Below the pieces are notes generated by a model. That model saw only the letters and a list, made by a program, of their open reading frames with translations, had not been told where the DNA came from and made no database searches. Shown piece by piece: positions 1 through 8,162 of a stretch of DNA of 8,708 nt. This stretch comes from an uncultured Bacteroides sp. (GTDB taxonomy: Bacteria > Bacteroidota > Bacteroidia > Bacteroidales > Bacteroidaceae). Location: assembly GCA_934716785.1 (NCBI GenBank), contig CAKUYM010000175.1, positions 1-8,708 of the forward strand, in the 5' to 3' direction. Made by a program: the position numbers and the translations under genes. Within the stretch, counting starts at the first letter, position 1, and each line of letters begins with the position of its first letter.

Positions 1-841
1 CTGTTTTTCCGTCCAAATAGATAGCATTGCTATTGCCACGATCATTAATAACTACATAATCATTAGTTACGGCAATACCTGTTGTCATATTGGAACTTGT
101 AATACCTACATCTGTAAGTTTCTTAGCCCAAAGCAATTTGGCACTGTTAGCACGAAGTCCTGCAGCAATCTTACTCGGAATTTCTTTCTTAACTGTGTAC
201 ACAGACTGAGAAGTACCGTTTTGAGCTGTCACTGTCAGTTTTTGTTCCTGATCATAGTTTAAAGCTATAGTTGCCGGATCAGGTGAAATAGTAGCTCCAT
301 GTGAAATGGAAACATCCGCTACCGCTTCTCCTATACTTTCCACACTTATCAAGGAGATTGTTTTGGCGCTCTCATTGATGATTCCCGACAATCCTAAACT
401 TGTCAGATTGAACTTCGTAATTGCACACTCATCACTTTTACGAATCTCTGCCACTATTTTATATTCAGTGCTTGTGCCGCTCTGATCTTTCACCGTTATA
501 ACGTTTTCTTTCGTCATATCCAAGAACAATAATGTAGGATATACATATACATTATTATCCAAATCAGCAGTCACACGCATCTTCGTCAGGTCAGACATTT
601 GCAAAACATTATCCGAAAGTCTGGGATAGTTGTATGGAAATACGATGGTGATTACATGATTTACATAATCTATCTCACTGGTGAAACTATTGTCATCACT
701 GTCGTCATCCAAGAAGGATAATGTCAAACTATTGATTATATTCCTTTCAACAGTCGGATTGAATTCTTCCGGGCTATGACATGCACTCACACCCATTAGA
801 AATGCAATGACTGAAATTATTGATAATATTTTATTTTTCAT
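1..841 (-). CDS. DUF5018-like surface lipoprotein, probable glycan-binding accessory of SusCD (3' end cut by window edge)
   Basis: The first 280 residues are present; the C-terminus lies beyond the left edge. Seen: a lipoprotein signal peptide with lipobox VSAC and lipidated Cys21, followed by the acidic tail HSPEEF. Next come two beta-rich modules at about 35-135 and 139-225. Each closes with a similar strand (VKDQSGTSTEYKIVAE and VTAQNGTSQSVYTVKKE), the pattern of DUF5018/cadherin-like sandwiches in Bacteroides lipoproteins. From about 233 a new domain begins (LLWAKKL, YVVINDRG, AIYLDGKT) that resembles the first blade of a beta-propeller. An acidic stretch, DDDSDD, lies at 45-50. Known of the family: such proteins are encoded after susD and are often surface glycan-binding proteins. 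Context: the start is 16 bp after the susD stop, so it is the distal gene of the operon. Ligand binding is inferred; no catalytic motif is visible in the part present. I recognise the family by pattern only. Confidence 0.75.
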   Translation of the reverse strand, partial: MKNKILSIISVIAFLMGVSACHSPEEFNPTVERNIINSLTLSFLDDDSDDNSFTSEIDYVNHVITIVFPYNYPRLSDNVLQMSDLTKMRVTADLDNNVYVYPTLLFLDMTKENVITVKDQSGTSTEYKIVAEIRKSDECAITKFNLTSLGLSGIINESAKTISLISVESIGEAVADVSISHGATISPDPATIALNYDQEQKLTVTAQNGTSQSVYTVKKEIPSKIAAGLRANSAKLLWAKKLTDVGITSSNMTTGIAVTNDYVVINDRGNSNAIYLDGKT

Positions 842-857
842 TGTACTAAGATTTTAG

Positions 858-2489
858 TTATTTCCATTCATCATATTGCTCAATTAATGCATTATTCTTT
901 AATTCAGAAGTCGGCACCGGCAAAACGTATAATTTCTGTGGGAACTTACGATCCTGTCCATCACAATCAATGTATTCGTATGTACCGTTGGTAATCTTAA
1001 GACCATGGCAACGATAGTTGTTATATTCTTTGTGAGCCAATTTCCAACGACGCATATCCCAAAACAGATGACCTTCGTATGCAAGTTCAACTTTACGTTC
1101 ATTGCGATAATCATTGAACCATTCATCACCTGTAGAAGTCTTCGGTGGCAGCCCTACTCCCTGGCGAGCACGAACACGGTTCAATAAGGTCAGTGCCTCA
1201 GAAGGTTTTTTAAGCCAATATGCAGCTTCAGCCTTATTCAACAAAACTTCGGCAAATCGGATTTCCACCCATGCCTGAGAACTTTTTGTTCCTTTGACAT
1301 CAATCAGATTCTCATCCAGCAACTTACGCAAGAAGTAACCGGTGGTTGTTTTTCCATAAGAGTATGACTGCTCGCGATAGGCCATGAAAGCTCCGTTTGT
1401 TCCGCCTACGCTACAATCCATCTTCCTGCCTTTCCATGTGCAACCGCGATAAATAACAGTAGCGGCAAAGCGAGGTTCCAATTGATCATAAGGAGGTTCT
1501 TGAGTTGTAGTGCCGTGCCATGCGGACCAGTCTACTTTATTTCCGTTTTTATCCTCGTAAGACTCTACCATTTCCTGTGTCGGAGTGCCTAACGCACCAT
1601 AATCATAACCGTCGCACTGTGGCACATAATACTGGTCAAAGGTATGGTTGGGACCACTGTCTTTATTGTAGTCAAACTCCAGAATGGCTTCCTTATTATT
1701 ACCTTTCCAAGCATCAGCATAATTATCCATCAAATCATACAACTGCAATTTTTCCACTTCATCAGCAGCATCGTAAGCATCTTGCCAACGCTCGGCATAC
1801 AGCATTGCACGTGATTTCAATGCGTAAGCCGCACCCTTCGTCACTCTTCCCTTGTTGGCTGCATCCCATTCTTTGGGAAGATTGGCTGCCGCAAAATCCA
1901 AATCGTCTGCAATAAATTGCCAAGTTTCTGCTGCGGTACTACGCGCCTTGTCATTGGAAGTAGGAAGATCATCATACAGGATGACACCCCCATGGCGTTT
2001 TGCCAACTGAAAATAAATATAAGCGCGGAAGAAACGCACCTGAGCCTCCCATTTCAGATTTTTCTCATCCGGGAATGTAGAGTATTTCTTCTGCATAGCC
2101 AAGAATTGATTCATCTGGCGGATATTACCATAAGCCAAATCACTGCTCCAAATGTTGTAAAGACACCCGTCAGGACTGATAACATCCGGATTAGTAACAT
2201 AGTTATTCGGATGTCCGGCTCTATTTCCCAAAGCCACTGAACCATATTTGAATGTCTCGGTCAAGCTTTCCGTCAGACTTCCCTGAAACTGAGCCTCCCC
2301 AAATTGTCCGTATTTATGCAGATATGTATAGAATGCGTTAACGTATTTGTCTACATATGCTTCATCTTGCCAAACAATTTCGTCACTAACGGTCGTAGTC
2401 TGCTCCACACCGTCCAACCAGTCATTGCACGAACTTATACTAAAGCCTAATGCCAATGCCAATGATATATTTAATAGTATTTTTTTCAT
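858..2489 (-). CDS. SusD/RagB-family outer-membrane glycan-binding lipoprotein
   Basis: 543 residues, the usual SusD length. It is a surface lipoprotein that binds oligosaccharide and acts as the lid of its partner SusC. Seen: a signal peptide with Cys21 (SISSC) followed by NDWLDG, typical of SusD starts. The N-terminal SusD-like domain runs to about 280, with helical TPR-like segments (YFQLAKRHGGVILYDDLP near 159-176; GAAYALKSRAML near 219-230). The C-terminal RagB/SusD domain contains EIRFAEVLLNKAEAAY (409-424), ALTLLNRVRARQG (432-444), ERKVELAYEGHLFWDMRRW (464-482) and the family-typical ending LYVLPVPTSEL (520-530). Aromatics that could stack on sugar are plentiful, but the binding residues cannot be assigned by eye. 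The start is supported by GGAG at 2493-2496, only 3 nt from the ATG, in an operon where most genes lack a clear Shine-Dalgarno site. It lies 11 bp after the susC stop, so the two are co-expressed. The frame is intact. Confidence 0.96.
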   Translation of the reverse strand: MKKILLNISLALALGFSISSCNDWLDGVEQTTTVSDEIVWQDEAYVDKYVNAFYTYLHKYGQFGEAQFQGSLTESLTETFKYGSVALGNRAGHPNNYVTNPDVISPDGCLYNIWSSDLAYGNIRQMNQFLAMQKKYSTFPDEKNLKWEAQVRFFRAYIYFQLAKRHGGVILYDDLPTSNDKARSTAAETWQFIADDLDFAAANLPKEWDAANKGRVTKGAAYALKSRAMLYAERWQDAYDAADEVEKLQLYDLMDNYADAWKGNNKEAILEFDYNKDSGPNHTFDQYYVPQCDGYDYGALGTPTQEMVESYEDKNGNKVDWSAWHGTTTQEPPYDQLEPRFAATVIYRGCTWKGRKMDCSVGGTNGAFMAYREQSYSYGKTTTGYFLRKLLDENLIDVKGTKSSQAWVEIRFAEVLLNKAEAAYWLKKPSEALTLLNRVRARQGVGLPPKTSTGDEWFNDYRNERKVELAYEGHLFWDMRRWKLAHKEYNNYRCHGLKITNGTYEYIDCDGQDRKFPQKLYVLPVPTSELKNNALIEQYDEWK

Positions 2490-2500
2490 ATGCTCCGTTT

Positions 2501-5500
2501 TTAGAATGTTAGTTTTACACCTACCGTATATGTTCTCTGTTGCGGATAGTAACCATTGTTCACTGCCGGAGATTCCGGATCTATATTGTATTTAGTCAGT
2601 CCACTGAAAGTTAACAGGTTATATCCTTCAACATAAAGTCTCAAACCTTCGATACCTGCCGGTTCCAACCACTTTTTGGGGAAGTTGTAACCTATCTGTG
2701 CAGTCTTCAGACGCATATAGTTACCATTCCTATACCAGAAAGTTGAAGAGAAACCATTGTTGTTACTCGGTCCTGAAATTTCCAAACGCGGAAATTCCGC
2801 ATTAGTGTGCTCGGGTGTCCATGAGTTCTCTACCAGGAATGTAGGTGAGTTTCCACCATGATAGAACGGTTTCGTAAATGAAGTATTATCTTGTGTACCA
2901 ACAGAACCGGTAGCCGTATATTGACCTGTCAATGCGACTACATTGCCCAATCCCCAAGAGAATAACAAGTCAAAATCAAATCCTTTCCAATTACCGAACA
3001 GATTCAAAGAACCGGTATGCTTCGGAGTAGCACTCTTACCTACATAACCTTGGTCTTGTGCCGCTGTAATAATACCATCTCCATTTCTATCCACATATTT
3101 AATATATCCCGGCAATGCCTTATAGCCTCTTACCGTTGCCGAATTGGCAATTTCTTCTTCACTTTGGAACAGTCCGTCTGCTATAAACCCATATTTTGCT
3201 CCTATCTGTTTTCCTGTCAAGCGCTGATATTCAGGAGCATTGTCCGAATCGCCCACATATTTCAGCCAACGGCCGTATGCATAAGACCAAATCAACTTAG
3301 CGCCATAATTAAACTTATTGATATGGTTGTAATGAGTCAATGTGACATCAAAACCCTTATAATCAGCCTTGTTCACATTGGCAGAGCTGAAATAATATCC
3401 TCCTCTTGAAGGCGCATATGCTCCAGTTACAGTAGCAAGTTTGTCATATTCATATTTATAAAATACGTCGAATTCAACTCCCAACAGACCATTCCACAGG
3501 GTGGCGTCTACACCGACGTTATAGTTCAGACACTGTGCCCATGACAAATTGGGATTACCTAATACTGAAGCATACATCATGCTTTGGCTGCTACCACCAA
3601 TGACAACTGCATTTTTGTTAATCCCCATCGTATTTCTCCATTGGAAAGCGCTTACTCCACTTGTGGCTGTTTTACCGATGCCGGCTCTTAACTTCAGGTT
3701 ATTGACCCAAGAAGCATTAAACCAGTTTTCATTGTTGATTCTCCAACCGGCAGAAACACCGGGCAATGTCACCCAACGTTTATTCATACCGCCAAACAGA
3801 TAACTACCGTCATGACGGAGGGAAGCTTCCAAGTAATATTTATCGTCATAGTTATAATTCACACGACCTACAAAACCTGCAACTCTGGTATGTCCGCTAT
3901 ATCCTCCGATAGAGGGGAATTTCTCCGCGCCGTTTCCTGTTTTATTCGTGATCTGATTAAGCTCATCCAATTGGATAAAGTCAAGGCCATAACCGGTAGC
4001 ACTCAATGCATTGCTCTTATTCTCACGGGTCTCTGCCAAGAACATAGCACCTATAGAATGTTTTCCAAACTTATTGTCGTATGTCACGCTTGACTGTGTG
4101 GTAAATGTATAACCCCGAGAAGCGGATTCGCTCAAACTGATTGAATTGCCGGATGCGTCGGTACCTTTATAGTAAGTTAATGAAGTACTCTCAATAGTCG
4201 GAAGATTCACAATCATTACTTCATAAGGATTGCTGAGAATCTTGCTGAAGTTGTATGTCAAGTCATAGGCTCCTTGAAATTTAAAGCTTAATCCCTTCAG
4301 CCATGGTGCGTCATATTTCAAACTGAAGTTAGACTGGATATAAGAATAATTGGATTTTCTGTATCCGGATTCATTGATAGATGCCAACGGAGCTACCGGA
4401 GAAGAAGCCGTCGGAGTGGATACATTATATATTTTTCCTTCATATTCGTAAGTCTCAGCTACATAAGGCAAAGCACGGATCACTTGTTGCGGAACATTAT
4501 GCCAGTCATCGGGATCGGCTGAATAGCGTGGCGAATCTCTTTTCTCAATACGACCGGATACTCCCAATGTGAAAGTGAGGCTTTTGGTCAACTTAGCGTC
4601 AATGTTAGAACGAAGATTCAAGCGATTGTAACTATAGTTATCAATGTTACCATCTTCATTCAGATAGCCGATAGATGCAAAGAAACGCACCCTGTCACTA
4701 CCACCGGTTGCTGAAATATTATGGTGGGTACGAGTACCGGTACCAAATACTTTATCATACCAGTTTGTATTTCCCCAACCATCAACTCCATCTTTCATCT
4801 TCTGCACCATTTCTGCTGTAAAGACTTGAGAGTCACCTTGCAATTCACGGGCTTTATTATACCAATAAGCATAACCAGGACCATCCAACCATTCCTGTTG
4901 TTCCGCATTCTGGCTGAAACCGACGGAACCTGTATAAGTAATAGACATCTTTTCAGTTCTACCTTGTTTCGTAGTTACAATAAAAACACCGTTGGCGTCC
5001 AAACCGTAAACAGCCACAGCCGAAGCATCTTTCAAGACAGAGACAGATTCTATTTCATTGGGGTCCAAGCCGTTGAAGTCGGCAGCAGTACGACGGATTC
5101 CATCAATCACGTATACAATGCCTGACTGTCCGCGCATGGTCAATGTTGCATTATCAGATCCCGGCTGGCCACTGGACTGTACGGCTGCAACTCCGGCAAT
5201 ACGTGCACCTACAACATTACTGATACTCATTGTCGGGGCCTTCAACAACTCTTTATCCGATACGGTAGAGATTGCGGCGGTAATACTTCCACGTTTCTGA
5301 GTACCATATCCCACAACCACTACTTCATCCAACGAAGCGACATCATCTTTCATGGTTACCGAAATAAAATGTTGGTTGTTCACTTTGATATCCTGTGTAT
5401 TCATACCGACATAAGAGAATATCAATACGTCATTATTTCGGGCATTGATACTGAATTTTCCATCCAAATCTGTGATAGTACCACTGGTTGTACCTTTTAC

Positions 5501-5647
5501 AGATACAGAAACTCCGGGTAATGGCTCACCACTACCATCATTGACCAATCCTTTTATTACGTTTTGTGCCATAGCATTGCATATGCACATGAACGCCATA
5601 AACAATGAGGTTATAAACCTCGGATTCCATTTGATTCTTTTTTTCAT
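2501..5647 (-). CDS. SusC/RagA-family TonB-dependent outer-membrane glycan transporter
   Basis: 1048 residues, full length. It is a TonB-driven outer-membrane beta-barrel that imports glycan captured by SusD. Seen in order: a signal peptide with probable cleavage after Ala27 (NAMA|Q); a CarboxypepD_reg-like domain at about 28-100 (IKGLVNDGSGEPLPGVSVSV, then the GTITDLDGKFSI turn); the TonB-box region DEVVVVGYG (107-115); the plug at about 120-230 with RIAGVAAVQSSG, YVIDGI and SVSVLKDASAVAVYG; then the long barrel ending in TYTVGVKLTF, with a terminal Phe as expected for barrel assembly. The plug is compact: between RG and YVIDG there are only five residues (QSGIV), where I recall a longer loop in typical SusC proteins, and it has GLDANG in place of GSRGANG. 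The gene starts 22 bp after the upstream lipoprotein gene and ends 11 bp before susD. No N-terminal STN domain is seen, so signalling through an anti-sigma factor is unlikely. No frameshift was seen. Confidence 0.97.
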   Translation of the reverse strand: MKKRIKWNPRFITSLFMAFMCICNAMAQNVIKGLVNDGSGEPLPGVSVSVKGTTSGTITDLDGKFSINARNNDVLIFSYVGMNTQDIKVNNQHFISVTMKDDVASLDEVVVVGYGTQKRGSITAAISTVSDKELLKAPTMSISNVVGARIAGVAAVQSSGQPGSDNATLTMRGQSGIVYVIDGIRRTAADFNGLDPNEIESVSVLKDASAVAVYGLDANGVFIVTTKQGRTEKMSITYTGSVGFSQNAEQQEWLDGPGYAYWYNKARELQGDSQVFTAEMVQKMKDGVDGWGNTNWYDKVFGTGTRTHHNISATGGSDRVRFFASIGYLNEDGNIDNYSYNRLNLRSNIDAKLTKSLTFTLGVSGRIEKRDSPRYSADPDDWHNVPQQVIRALPYVAETYEYEGKIYNVSTPTASSPVAPLASINESGYRKSNYSYIQSNFSLKYDAPWLKGLSFKFQGAYDLTYNFSKILSNPYEVMIVNLPTIESTSLTYYKGTDASGNSISLSESASRGYTFTTQSSVTYDNKFGKHSIGAMFLAETRENKSNALSATGYGLDFIQLDELNQITNKTGNGAEKFPSIGGYSGHTRVAGFVGRVNYNYDDKYYLEASLRHDGSYLFGGMNKRWVTLPGVSAGWRINNENWFNASWVNNLKLRAGIGKTATSGVSAFQWRNTMGINKNAVVIGGSSQSMMYASVLGNPNLSWAQCLNYNVGVDATLWNGLLGVEFDVFYKYEYDKLATVTGAYAPSRGGYYFSSANVNKADYKGFDVTLTHYNHINKFNYGAKLIWSYAYGRWLKYVGDSDNAPEYQRLTGKQIGAKYGFIADGLFQSEEEIANSATVRGYKALPGYIKYVDRNGDGIITAAQDQGYVGKSATPKHTGSLNLFGNWKGFDFDLLFSWGLGNVVALTGQYTATGSVGTQDNTSFTKPFYHGGNSPTFLVENSWTPEHTNAEFPRLEISGPSNNNGFSSTFWYRNGNYMRLKTAQIGYNFPKKWLEPAGIEGLRLYVEGYNLLTFSGLTKYNIDPESPAVNNGYYPQQRTYTVGVKLTF

Positions 5648-5669
5648 TACATTATAATATTAGATAGGT

Positions 5670-6740
5670 TTATATAATAAAATGTTCACAATACCGTTCA
5701 TATAAATGTCCGGCTTGCAGATAAGCAGAATTAGGACTCATGAAATGAGAGAACTCAAACGTGATTGCATTCTCCATTCCCGCTCTCCGCGCAGCATCCA
5801 GTTTCAGCAACAGTTTTTCCCATTTAATCGGTAAGAAACGAATAGGCATGTCCCGATCAAAAGATTCGATATTGGTCCAGCATTTCATATCATACTTATC
5901 AGCCAGTTTCTTATTAACAACCAGATAATCATATAATTCGTGATAGTATACCTGACCGTCCTGAAACGCCAAAATATCGACTGCTCCCTTTACATTATCC
6001 AATATTTCGTCCCATTCTTCTTCATGCTCCTTCACTGACAAGGCCTTGTCGCCAGCCATCACCTGATCTGTCTTTATTCCATGTATATACGGTGAAACTA
6101 AAGTTGTCAGATTGCCGGAGACATTCTTGGCATGCTTCCCGACCTCAGCATAAATTTTTGACATATTCTTCGTTCGACGACTGATCTCCTGAGACAAATA
6201 CCATCCTTGGAAAGATTTATGACGACCATATTTTTCCCATACTTCATCAATCAAAGCCATGTTCAAATCTATTTCTTTCTGAAACAGCCCTTCCTGCCAG
6301 TATTTTCCTGAATCGTACATTCCAAAGTAGAAAGCCATACCGTATTTATCGGCTAATGTCAGAAACATTTCAACCAAATCCACAGGTGGATAATACACAT
6401 CCTCTTTCCCTAACAGACACTGGAAAGGAGAAGCGATCCATTTTCCAAGACCGGCACGAATCAACACAACGGTATTGATTCCCATTTTTTTCATAGCTTT
6501 GAAATCTTTGTCCCATTCTTTGGTACCCCAATTCTGGTGCGGAATATCCCAACTGATTTCATCCAGAAAAGTCGCTTTTATGGGCATGCCTTTCAAAGCA
6601 TTCGGAGTGGCAAATGTCTCAAATGTATCCTCTTCAGATGTCTTTTTTTTGAGGGGAGTACATGCTGACAGAAGTCTGCTGCCTGCAAGTAATGAACATG
6701 TGGCTATTGCAGTTTTTAGAAAATTACGCCGTCCGTCCAT
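5670..6740 (-). CDS. DUF4434-like TIM-barrel lipoprotein, candidate glycoside hydrolase
   Basis: 356 residues. Seen: an N-terminal RRNFLK at 4-9, a twin-arginine-like motif, then a hydrophobic segment and a lipobox (LLSAC, Cys27) followed by TPLKKK. The mature protein is probably anchored in a membrane, with no acidic surface-export signal next to the Cys. An alternating strand/helix pattern gives eight barrel strands: IKATFLDEISW (55-64), INTVVLIRAG (88-97), MAFYFGMYDSG (135-145), FQGWYLSQEIS (177-187), LTTLVSPYIHG (211-221), VDILAFQDGQ (254-263), KCWTNIESFD (286-295) and AITFEFSHFMSP (325-336). Known: DUF4434 and related DUFs belong to the glycosidase-type TIM barrels. Inferred: Glu185 (strand 4) as acid/base and Glu292 (strand 7) as nucleophile, as in clan GH-A; Asp261 ends strand 6. 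Substrate unknown. The gene sits between the epimerase (28 bp) and susC (22 bp). The ATG at 6738-6740 puts the signal peptide directly at the N-terminus; no Shine-Dalgarno site is evident. The family call is from memory of the pattern. Confidence 0.78.
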   Translation of the reverse strand: MDGRRNFLKTAIATCSLLAGSRLLSACTPLKKKTSEEDTFETFATPNALKGMPIKATFLDEISWDIPHQNWGTKEWDKDFKAMKKMGINTVVLIRAGLGKWIASPFQCLLGKEDVYYPPVDLVEMFLTLADKYGMAFYFGMYDSGKYWQEGLFQKEIDLNMALIDEVWEKYGRHKSFQGWYLSQEISRRTKNMSKIYAEVGKHAKNVSGNLTTLVSPYIHGIKTDQVMAGDKALSVKEHEEEWDEILDNVKGAVDILAFQDGQVYYHELYDYLVVNKKLADKYDMKCWTNIESFDRDMPIRFLPIKWEKLLLKLDAARRAGMENAITFEFSHFMSPNSAYLQAGHLYERYCEHFII

Positions 6741-6768
6741 ATATTATTATACATAAATAAAAAACTGA

Positions 6769-7932
6769 CTATAAATTCTCTAAAACTTTCCAGCATTGGT
6801 ACAAACCTCTCGGAACATGGAAACAGCCTTTCCACTTACCGCCTTTCAGTGGCAACAGTACTTCTCCCCGACGGTTCAGATAGCCAAACCACTCAGGGTA
6901 TTCGGAATCCTTGAAGTGGGTCCAGGTGTAGTCATGCACTTTCTCAAACCATTCCAAACATTTTTTATCCCCTGTCAACTGATAGCCTTTGAGGGTTGAT
7001 ATCAGAGACTCAATGTGTACCCACCAAAGTTTCTGATCCCATTCCAATTGTTGAGGAGGAAAGCCGTTGCGGTCCATAAAGTAATAGATACCGCCATACT
7101 GCTTGTCCCAGCCATAGTCAAGCATCGTCAAGGTTACATTCTTGGCTTTTTCTATCAGGTCCGGACGATTCAGACGTTTGCCCAAATCCATGATAAACCA
7201 CATCGCTTCAATTGCATGACCGGGAGTCACCTGACGACCTTCGAAACAATCAACCAGACTGCCGTCCACATCGACATTCTCCACAATAATGCCACCCAAC
7301 TCAGGGCGATAAAAGACATCCATCACTTCATGAATGCAGGTCTCCATCGTCTGTTCCAGATAGCCGGGTTCCAGAAGATGCTCAATCTCCAGAGCCAGAT
7401 TGCAAAGAATCATCGGGAGAGCGAAGTTCTTCAAGTTACGGGTGCCAGGATGAAGCTTATTCCACTTGCCTTTCGGATTATCCACCTTAGAAAGGATGAT
7501 GTCAAAAGTCTTCTTTGCTATGTCGGCATATTCCCGGTTCCCAGTTGCAAGGCTCAGTTGTCCGAAAGCCATCGTTGCGAAAGTGTACGAGAATATATTG
7601 TAGGGCTCTACCAACGGGCTGCCCGAACGGTCGAGCGAAAAATACCAGTTATAGTTTCCATCATGACCGTATTTCTTTAGGAATTCACCGCCCTGAACGG
7701 CACAGTCCAGCCATTCCTGACGTTTTTCCACTTTATTATAAAGCATGGAGAACATCCACACCTCACGTCCTTGCAGCCAGATAAACTTATCCGTATCGAA
7801 AACCTTCCCGTCACGATTCAGACAGGTGAAATAACCGCCATATTCACTGTCTTGGGAATGGTCGAGCCAGAATGGAAGGACACTGTCCAACAACTCATTC
7901 CGGTACTGATTTGTTAGTTTCTTAAGATCCAT
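6769..7932 (-). CDS. N-acylglucosamine 2-epimerase (AGE/renin-binding-protein family)
   Basis: 387 residues, cytoplasmic (no signal peptide). The expected reaction is reversible epimerisation at C2 of GlcNAc/ManNAc, the step that in Bacteroides sialic acid catabolism carries ManNAc towards GlcNAc. Seen: an (alpha/alpha)6-barrel pattern with family motifs EYGGYFTCLNRDG (30-42), WLQGREVWMFSMLY (52-65), TPGHAIEAMWF (236-246), WWVHIESL (303-310), EWFGYLNRRGE (347-357) and KGCFHVPRGLYQCW (368-381). His239 and His372 fit the two essential histidines that I recall for the Anabaena enzyme, which has the same numbering. NFALPMILCNLALEI (169-183) resembles the AGE type rather than the NTHxHxLE motif of cellobiose 2-epimerases. 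Start: the ATG at 7930-7932 gives MDLKKLTNQYRNELL, where the family normally begins. The upstream in-frame ATG at 7966-7968 and TTG at 8002-8004 add residues unlike the family. It is the first gene of the operon, followed after 28 bp by the DUF4434 gene. The exact substrate is not proven. Confidence 0.93.
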   Translation of the reverse strand: MDLKKLTNQYRNELLDSVLPFWLDHSQDSEYGGYFTCLNRDGKVFDTDKFIWLQGREVWMFSMLYNKVEKRQEWLDCAVQGGEFLKKYGHDGNYNWYFSLDRSGSPLVEPYNIFSYTFATMAFGQLSLATGNREYADIAKKTFDIILSKVDNPKGKWNKLHPGTRNLKNFALPMILCNLALEIEHLLEPGYLEQTMETCIHEVMDVFYRPELGGIIVENVDVDGSLVDCFEGRQVTPGHAIEAMWFIMDLGKRLNRPDLIEKAKNVTLTMLDYGWDKQYGGIYYFMDRNGFPPQQLEWDQKLWWVHIESLISTLKGYQLTGDKKCLEWFEKVHDYTWTHFKDSEYPEWFGYLNRRGEVLLPLKGGKWKGCFHVPRGLYQCWKVLENL

Positions 7933-8127
7933 AGTATTATTTTTATTAAATAAAAGGTACAGGTACATCGAAGACGGAGAAACGTTTCTTGAATGGCCAT
8001 ACAAAAAACGCCTTCAGATTATCTATACTTCCGTTATTCTAAATATTACGCAATTATGTTTTTAATTAAAATAAGTTTTTCATTAATAATATAATTTAGT
8101 TACAGCGTATTGTAATTATTAATATCA
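7933..8127 (-). other. 5' leader of the operon mRNA
   Basis: About 195 nt, very AT-rich at its 5' end, with no riboswitch class that I recognise. It holds a 12-bp palindrome (7978-7989), a doubled GGTACA (7956-7967, plus strand) and a 28-codon upstream open frame that starts at the ATG of 7998-8000 and overlaps the epimerase start. No clear Shine-Dalgarno site precedes the epimerase ATG; an A-rich TAAAAATAA stretch does, which is common in Bacteroides. The 5' boundary depends on the predicted promoter. Confidence 0.5.
7978..7989. promoter_or_regulatory. 12-bp perfect palindrome AGAAACGTTTCT, possible operator
   Basis: A perfect inverted repeat centred on CG, 46 bp upstream of the epimerase ATG and about 140 bp downstream of the predicted transcription start. 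The AAACGTTT core is the kind bound by LacI/PurR-family repressors, so a roadblock operator is possible. No regulator gene lies in the window, so the assignment is inferred from shape alone. A 12-bp palindrome could also occur by chance. Confidence 0.3.
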
Positions 8128-8132
8128 CAGTG

Positions 8133-8162
8133 CAAATATAGATACATTTATTAAATAAACAA
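8133..8162 (-). promoter_or_regulatory. Bacteroidota-type promoter for the five-gene operon
   Basis: Read on the minus strand, TATATTTG (8140 down to 8133) matches the Bacteroidota -7 consensus TAnnTTTG exactly. Nineteen bp upstream lies TTG (8162 down to 8160), in ATTG, fitting the -33 TTTG/TTG element at normal spacing. Transcription would start near 8126-8129, giving a leader of about 195 nt before the epimerase ATG. It was the only site found in 7933-8600 on this strand with both boxes well spaced; CAAAATTA at 8365-8372 (a reversed TAATTTTG) has no matching upstream box. Confidence 0.7.

Noticed and set aside
4721..5125. 134-residue plus-strand open frame within susC
   Set aside because: Antisense to the plug and early-barrel coding region of susC; no protein family features.
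7015..7680. 221-residue plus-strand open frame
   Set aside because: It lies wholly antisense to the well-supported epimerase gene and has no recognisable domain or signal; it is a codon-bias shadow.
7933..8004. N-terminal extension of the epimerase from the TTG at 8002-8004 or the ATG at 7966-7968
   Set aside because: The extra residues (for example MYLYLLFNKNNT) do not fit the family start, whereas the ATG at 7930-7932 gives a 387-residue protein with family-typical length and histidine positions.
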